This document shows positions 57,973-64,000 of a stretch of DNA of 64,000 nt, in pieces. Within the stretch, counting starts at the first letter, position 1. Every line of letters begins with the position of its first letter. The notes beneath the pieces are model-generated. The model ran no database searches, had not been told where the DNA came from, and worked only from the letters and a program-made list of their open reading frames with translations. A program made the position numbers and the translations under genes. The stretch spans positions 161,774,747-161,838,746 of the forward strand of contig NC_039363.1 of NCBI RefSeq assembly GCF_003573695.1, in the 5' to 3' direction. Source of the stretch: Papaver somniferum (taxonomy: Eukaryota; Streptophyta; Magnoliopsida; Ranunculales; Papaveraceae).

Positions 57973-59136
57973 AAAATAAATAAAGTAAATACAAAATGAA
58001 AACAAACAAAATATTAAAACTAATGATGAACCTAAATTTTTTCTCTTGTTTTTTTTTTTCTTTTTTTTTTTGAGACAAGAGAAAATAATACATATACAAA
58101 ATAAAGATAAAATAAAAATGCAAGTACAAAGGCCATGGTGTAAGTACTTTACCGCTCGATTCTTCACAACTTGTATGTCTCAATATCATAGACTTCTTGA
58201 ACTCTCATCTTGATAATCTTCACTCTTGTATAATAGTCTTCAACTTGTAAAAATTCTGCTCCAGTTGTCTTGTTGCTTTACTTGAATATGAAATCTGCTC
58301 ATTTTTGTACCGTTGCTTGTAAACCTTGAACATCTTCAACTTTCCTTCGAATTTGTGATGCTCCTCTTGTTGATGATGATGGTGTTTCTATGGATCTGTT
58401 GATGTAGAGAGAGATTAAGTGGATGTTGCTAACTGCAAACAAGATTACAAGTGGTGTGTAAGTTATCAATTCGATGTCACTATCATGATTGATAAAATAG
58501 CACTCAAGAGATCAAAATAGTGCTTCTATTGGTGGGAGGTTGGGTATCTCACCATTCTACCCGGAGTTTACGTACGGTGACACACACTCTAAAAGCACAT
58601 ATTTAGACAGGTACACAGAAGTGAAGGTCGGTGTCTCTCATGATGTAACACGGGTAGTCTCCACTATAGGGGACCACTACTCTAATACCGAATTCAGTCT
58701 GCACCTCATTTGCCACTGAGATGGTTAAATCCAACTTTAACTCTCATACAAGTAAGAAACCCGATCATGTTCTCTGTCATCTCTAAGTTCAGTCACTCTT
58801 ACGAGAATCTCGATGTAATCTTAGCGACATGTATACTATGTGACTCTAAACTAACTATAAGTTGGAGTTTTTTTATTCACTAATTTACACGAAAGTCGGA
58901 AAATTTAAAAATTTTACAATGCAAATGCTTAACCACTCCCCACACTTAAACTTTACATTGTCCTCAATGTAAATTGAATCGTCCAAAGAAAGACGAGGTG
59001 GGAAATCCTACATGATAATGTGACAAGAAATCAGAAAAAGTAAATACAAGACAAGAAATACTCATCCTATAGGTTGCCTCCCATTTAGCGCTTGGTTTAA
59101 AGTCGTCAGCCCGACTATCTCCTTGCTTTCTGCGCC
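57973..59136. other. Element D 3' interior, non-coding, no pol
   Basis: On minus, downstream of the protease comes AAGCGCTAAATGGGAGGCAA and a TTGAGGACAATGTAAAG segment followed by AAGTGTGGGGAG, sequences usual near the 3' end of gag-pro regions in such gypsy elements. 58030-58075 is a T-rich/CT tract. No reverse transcriptase or integrase is recognisable. Confidence 0.6.
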
Positions 59137-61380
59137 TTAGCCGGTTTCCAACACATTATGGAAATCTGATTGAATGGTGATTGGGTGTTTCCTCGCCTCA
59201 AAGATGTTGAAGTGTATGACTTCTTCATCAAACTCCATAGTCAAGGTGCCATTGTGGACATCAATCTTCGTTCTAGCGGTACTTAAAAATGGTCTACCCA
59301 ACAGTAAAGGTGTAGACGATGATGAATTCACATCACTCATGTCTAAAACATAGAAATCCACTGGAAATATTAGTCCTTTTACCTGCAGCAAAACATCCTC
59401 AACAATCCTTTTCGGGTAAATATTAGATCTATCGGCAAGTTGAATAATTATGCCGGTTTTCTTAAGAGGGCCAAGGTTTAAAGCATCATAAATAGAAGTA
59501 GACATAACATTAATAGAAGCTCATAAATCTAACATAGCTTTTGTAAACCTCGTTTTACCAATAGTGCATGGAATAGTGAAACTACCGGGATCTTTCAATT
59601 TAGGTGGAAGTTTCTTTCGAAGATACGCCGAAGCATTCTCCCCCACACTCATTACCTCATTACCCGTTAGCTTGTGTTTGTTAGTGAACAATTCCTTTAT
59701 ACACTTTGCATAGCGAGAAGATTGCCTAATTACTTCAATGAGTGGTATATTCACTTGGACCTTCTTAAATACATCCCAAATATCCCTATCTTGTTCCACC
59801 TTCCTATTAGATTTAGCGAACCTGCCAGGAAAAGGTAAAGGAGGAACGTAAGTAGAAACAAGATATTTAGAGTTGGATTTAGTTACCTCGGGAGTTTGAG
59901 GGAAATCATCATCCCTTTCCTCCAAAACTTGTTCCTTTGGGGTTTCTTCTTTACCCGAATCAGTAATTTCAGGTTGCACAAGTTGTGTACCACTTCTCAA
60001 CGTAATAGCATTGGTACCCTCTATTGGGTTAAGAGGTTGGGAAGGGAGTTTCTCACCATTTTGTGCATGCAACTGATTAATCTCCTCGGACATTGAACCA
60101 ACTTGTGTTTGCAAGTCCTTGACCGCACCCTCCGTTCTTTGCATAAAAGATTTCAGCAACTCTTCCATATTGGACCCTTGATTTTGAGGTTGTTGTTGTT
60201 GTGGTTGACCAACTTGTGATTGCAACTCCTTAATTGCATTATCCATTTTCAGCTGATTTAAGTTTGCTAGTTGTTGATTTTGTTGTACCACGGACATTAG
60301 AGCCTCCACCAAAGTAATCATCTTTGATAATTCTGAATTTTGGGTTTGTTGCGGTTGTTGCGGTTGTTGCACTTGTTGTTGGAACTCACTCGGATGGTTG
60401 TAAACAGAACTTGTACTTGCAACTTGCTCGTAAGTGTTGGAGTAAATACCATACGACTGAGTTGAGAATATAGCATTGACATGCTCTACGTTCTCATAAG
60501 CTGGACGTGATGGTTTTACAACCACTGCTGCAATTTGTTGCATTATTGCCATCATATTCCTCATTAGTTGACGTAATTCAATAATCTCGTCAACTTGATT
60601 AACTCCCTTAGTAGGTGGTTCTGATCCACGATTTGAAAATTGTTGAGAATTTGCTGCCATACTCTCAATCAACTCTCTAGATTGGATCACCGTCTTGTTC
60701 ATAAGTGCACCACCACTTGCAGCGTCAATAAGATTCCTATCACTTGCTTGGAGACCTTCATAGAAGTATTGGATAATGATTGCGTCACTAAATTGGTGGT
60801 GAGGGAATCTTGCTACCAATCTCTTGTACCATTCCCAACATTCATACAACGATTCCCCCACACTTTGTTTCATCCCACAAATCTCCTTGCGAATTTGAGT
60901 CGCTTTCGACGCAGGAAAATATCTCTCCAAGAAAAGTCTCTTCAACCCATTCCATGTTGTAATACTACCAGGCGGTAAGTAATATAACCAATCCTTAGCA
61001 TTGTCCACCAAAGAGAATGGCAAAGCTTTCAACATTGCACCATTGGCATTAGTCTCCGGTGGTAGCATGCCCGTGACTATGGTATGGAAATCCATGAGAT
61101 GCTTGTTTGGATCCTCATTCGCCATGCCATGAAACTTCGATAACTCTCTAATCAACCCCGGCTTGATCTCGAAGGTTGAATTTGTTTGGATAAATCATCG
61201 TTGTGTATCAAGCCTATGAGAAGCCAAGTCCTTGAGGGTACGATTTGCATCACCCATTGCTTCTTCTTCTTCAACTAGTGGTTCTTCTACGAATGGAACC
61301 TCTTGTTCTTCCACTTCTAGCTCTTGTTCTTTCGTCGTGTCTTGACTTGGTTGGAGTATTGTGCCTCTTCGAGTAGCTAT
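59137..61380 (-). pseudogene. Element D gag-protease
   Basis: One minus-strand frame of about 750 codons. N-terminal acidic leader; an ATA codon at 61380-61378 stands at a likely start (I-ATRRG), and an ATG is at 61257. Stop near 61197. Then retrotransposon gag domain (FEIKPGLIREL, LPFSLVDNAKDWL, FLERYFPASKA, WEWYKRLVARFPHH), a Gln-rich coiled region (about residues 270-400), and LRSGTQL. At 59521 a stop replaces Gly of the aspartic-protease active site (DL-stop-ASIN); the protease then continues with SIYDALNLGPLK, LADRSN, LLGRPFL and ARTKIDV to 59137. Family: Ty3/gypsy, Athila-like. Two stops in an otherwise open frame suggest recent inactivation. Confidence 0.9.
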
Positions 61381-61537
61381 CCCGCACCTTGGATAGTTCC
61401 AATCTTTAGAAGCTAGGGATTAGGTACCTGAAAACAATTCTCGCAAACAAGTGAGAAACAAGACAAGAAAATAAAAAGCAAATATGAAAGCAGAAATGAT
61501 GATAAGAAACTAAAAACTTAATAACAAGCTGTATGCC

Positions 61538-61555
61538 TCCCCGGAAACGACGCCA
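61538..61555 (-). other. Element D primer-binding site
   Basis: On minus, TGGCGTCGTTTCCGGGGA, five bases inside the LTR border. Resembles the tRNA-Asp-type site of Athila-like gypsy elements with a few differences. Confidence 0.7.
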
Positions 61556-61560
61556 AAATT

Positions 61561-64000
61561 TGATCGCTGTCGTATGCGTCAAAAATAATTTCACTTTCTC
61601 ACTCTACTAATATAAATGAAGTACGTGGTAAGAAAGAGTTCATTTCCACAGAGAGGCAATTGTTTTTATGCGATTTTCAGATTCTTAAGTAACCAAGGGG
61701 GATTTTGTTTATCAAAGCAATAAAAATAAATGAAAGTTAAGTAAAAAATTGGAATAATCAATAAAATAAGATATTGGTCACAGGATAGTATCATTCACAA
61801 ACATGTATTTTCATCAATGACTAGAATTGATATTTTAATCTCTCATTTACTAAAAGTCTAGGATACCTTGATCGCAAGAATATCCCGCTAATTTCTTGAT
61901 TTCATCACAACCACATTAAAAGATGTATATGTGAATTCTTCCCAGAAAGCAACCTAACGTGTAAAAGCACAATCAAGTTTAACTCCCTAAAAGCAATAAG
62001 TTATATGGAATAAGACTAGTCAATGCAAACGAACGTGTAAAAGCACTAATCCGTTTTAACAAAAGTTATGATTCACTTGTGAATATCACTACAAGCACTA
62101 CCCACAATTATGCTACTTATAATCAGGAATAAACAACCTTTTCGTATTGAAAACCCTAATCTAGCAATAAGGATGAAGGCAAACTCAATCGATTCCGGAC
62201 TCGACTAAACAGGCATTCAAACTATATAACACTATTAATTGTGAACCATAAACAATAAATTATTGAGACAAAACTAATTCATAGATGCAAATATCATTTG
62301 TGGAATCCACTTTATCCCATAACCAATAATATGAGTTTAGCTACTCATATCATTTGAGTTCATCATAATCAATAATAAAAATGAAGAAGAATAAAAATGA
62401 AAGCAAACCCTAGTCATCGTTCTCCAAAGCTCCCAATAGAAAAATACGTGATATCAAGAAAGTAGAAACTTTCCCTTTTGTAGATTTTCATCTTTCCAAA
62501 ACTAGGTCTTCAAAGCCCAAAGTCCAAGTGGTCCAACAAGCCTACGTGTGCGAGAAACCCATGTAAAAATCTTGCCAAAAATATGTTGCCGGAGAATTGA
62601 TGCAATGACCGGAAATATGCCGTAAAAGTCACCGGAAATCGCCTCAGGTAACCAACAAAGTCAAACCAGTCATCGGTCTCAGTTGGTCAACCAGTCAACC
62701 CAGTCTATGAGTCAAATGGGTGAGTCAGGTTCAGATCTGAGTCAGAAACTAACTCAGCCGTTTTAGTTTTAAGCCAAAGTTGTCAAGGCATGTTCCTTTG
62801 CAACATTGCACATGCCATAACCTGATGTTGCACCATCATTGTGCTTCATCATCAGTAATACCACCATTCTGTCACTCCATACTCCACCAGCAGCTTCGTC
62901 TCTTGCCATACTTCTGCCACACTCCCAGCTTCTCCGTTGCAGCCAACACTTCAAAGCCATCAGCTACCAGAACCACTGCACCATCACAGGAAACCTGCAA
63001 CATGGTTTAGCTACTTTAGGACTTCAACTCAGCTTCAGTGACCGCAACCACCAATTACCACCTGCAACAACTTGAACTGCAGGTCAATAACTCCAGAGTA
63101 CAACCTGTAGCTTCCTATTCTTCTTCTACTGCTCACAACAAGCACCAATATCACCAGCTTGCAACTGTTCTTCACAGCACCTCAAAGTCATTGCAGAACC
63201 ATCATACACTATGCTGCTCAAATGCCTTCAGTTCTCTCTTCTTTGTCGCCGAGCCAGTTCACAACTTATCCCATTTAACACATCACAACAACATCAGTTC
63301 CATTGCAGCTTCCCTTGCAGCTTCTTGCCTGAACCCATTACTCCATTTACAGCTTCTCTGCTTATGCAAACACCACCAGAACTGCATCTTTACCAGCCTG
63401 CAATATCTGAATCAAACCCCTCTCAAATTATCTGAGCTTCATTGCTTTCACCTCCAGCTCACACCTCAAGCAGCAATACCAATTCCCATTCTTTGTAGCT
63501 CTATTTCAAGCCATATTAGTACCACCTGCTGTTGCAGTCATACATTCATCTCCATTCCGCAACTCAAGCTTGAGCTAACACCACCAGACCTTCTCATATA
63601 TCATCACAGCTCCAATTTCAACCACTTTGCAGCTCCAGTTCCGTACCACCAACAAATCCTTTTCTCCTCCTTGCCATGAACCACCAACAACTGCTCCAAT
63701 CAGACCCACTGCCACCTGCAATTTGTACCTTTCCTAGATATTCATCTATTTCAGCACTTGAGCAACATCAATTCCACCTTACCCATGAAAATCACCCAGC
63801 TTCTACCATCATTTTCAGTACCCACTGAGCAACAACATCTCAAACTCTCGATTATACCTTGTTTCTCCGTCTTCAGTTCCATTCAACCAAACCCATTCTT
63901 CAGATTCGAACACCTTCAGTCAATTTCAACCCAGATTCAAAACCCTGGTTCCATTAACACAACAGCAGCAATGGCAGCAGTTTCAACTTATCATCTTCAA
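61561..64000 (-). repeat. Element D 5' LTR (continues past window end)
   Basis: Aligns with 53840 to about 56290 of the solo LTR with few differences; about 0.7 kb of the LTR is missing beyond 64000. Long frames here (such as 63038-63679) follow from CAA/CCA-rich composition. Confidence 0.92.

Larger units (their letters stand above)
57973..64000 (-). mobile_element. Element D: gypsy (Athila/Tat-like) gag-pro element, incomplete
   Basis: On minus: 5' LTR (61561 to past 64000), primer site complement 61538-61555, gag-protease frame 61380-59137, then about 1.1 kb without pol down to the junction with C at about 57973. No LTR is seen at the left end; either the 3' part is lost or the left border belongs to another insertion. 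The right end is outside the window. Confidence 0.78.

Noticed and set aside
63038..63679. 213-codon plus-strand frame near the right end
   Set aside because: It lies inside the D LTR, antisense to the element, and the solo LTR has the same region without the frame intact. CAA/CCA-rich composition explains it.
1..64000. tRNA or rRNA genes
   Set aside because: None recognised. The only tRNA-related sequences are the retrotransposon primer-binding sites.
53840..64000. Reading the 53840 and 61561 LTRs as the two ends of one element
   Set aside because: The left LTR has its own perfect TSD, and element C sequence continues on both sides of it, so it is a solo LTR. D has a separate LTR.

Overview
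This is nuclear DNA of a flowering plant, most likely a eudicot with a large, repeat-rich genome. The evidence is the set of elements present: a Mutator-like DNA transposon with an Ulp1-type gene, plant Ty1/copia and Ty3/gypsy LTR retrotransposons, tRNA-Met and gypsy-type primer-binding sites, and AT-rich introns with GT/AG borders. The species cannot be fixed from this window alone. I see no intact host gene, no tRNA or rRNA gene and no CRISPR array. Almost every base belongs to a transposable element or to a captured or decayed gene.

Layout. (1) 1 to about 7560: a Mutator-like element with two convergent pseudogenes, an Ulp1 (C48) protease-like gene on + and a MuDR-type transposase on -. 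Its introns and flanks carry many short palindromes with GGATCAACA arms. (2) About 7560 to 11832: a region with a second, unrelated palindrome family (GATGAAACC arms) and a minus-strand fragment of a sacsin-like gene. (3) 11833 to the end of the window: a deep nest of retrotransposons.

The nest, oldest to youngest, with target-site duplications (TSDs). Copia G (minus strand; 11833-12040 and 47293-48612) is split in its RNase H by element F (12041-47287, TSD GTTCA). F is split in its interior by element A (13365-36376, TSD AAAAG) and in its right LTR by element E (37858-47213, TSD ACACA/ACACG). A contains gypsy element H (16343-22836) in its gag gene and minus-strand element B (28509-36353, TSD GTTGT) in its 3' LTR. 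Copia G is split again in its integrase by element C (from 48613). C carries a 3155-bp solo LTR (53840-56994, TSD TGAGG) and then gypsy element D (about 57973 to past the window end), whose LTR is of the same family as the solo LTR.

A, B and C form one non-autonomous copia-like family with about 2.4-2.5-kb LTRs and no pol. A and C encode a gag with a CCHC knuckle and a second small basic protein. B keeps the LTRs, the first codons of gag and the 3' interior, but carries different ORFs. E is a related element with 2.8-kb LTRs and a different coiled-coil ORF. All coding regions show stops or frameshifts, except the small second ORF of C and some short ORFs. None of the elements can be autonomous as read. 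The main unexplained structures are the element-specific palindrome families, the shared hairpin-like tandem array in the 3' interior of A, B and C, and the exchange of short motifs at one homologous position of their LTRs.
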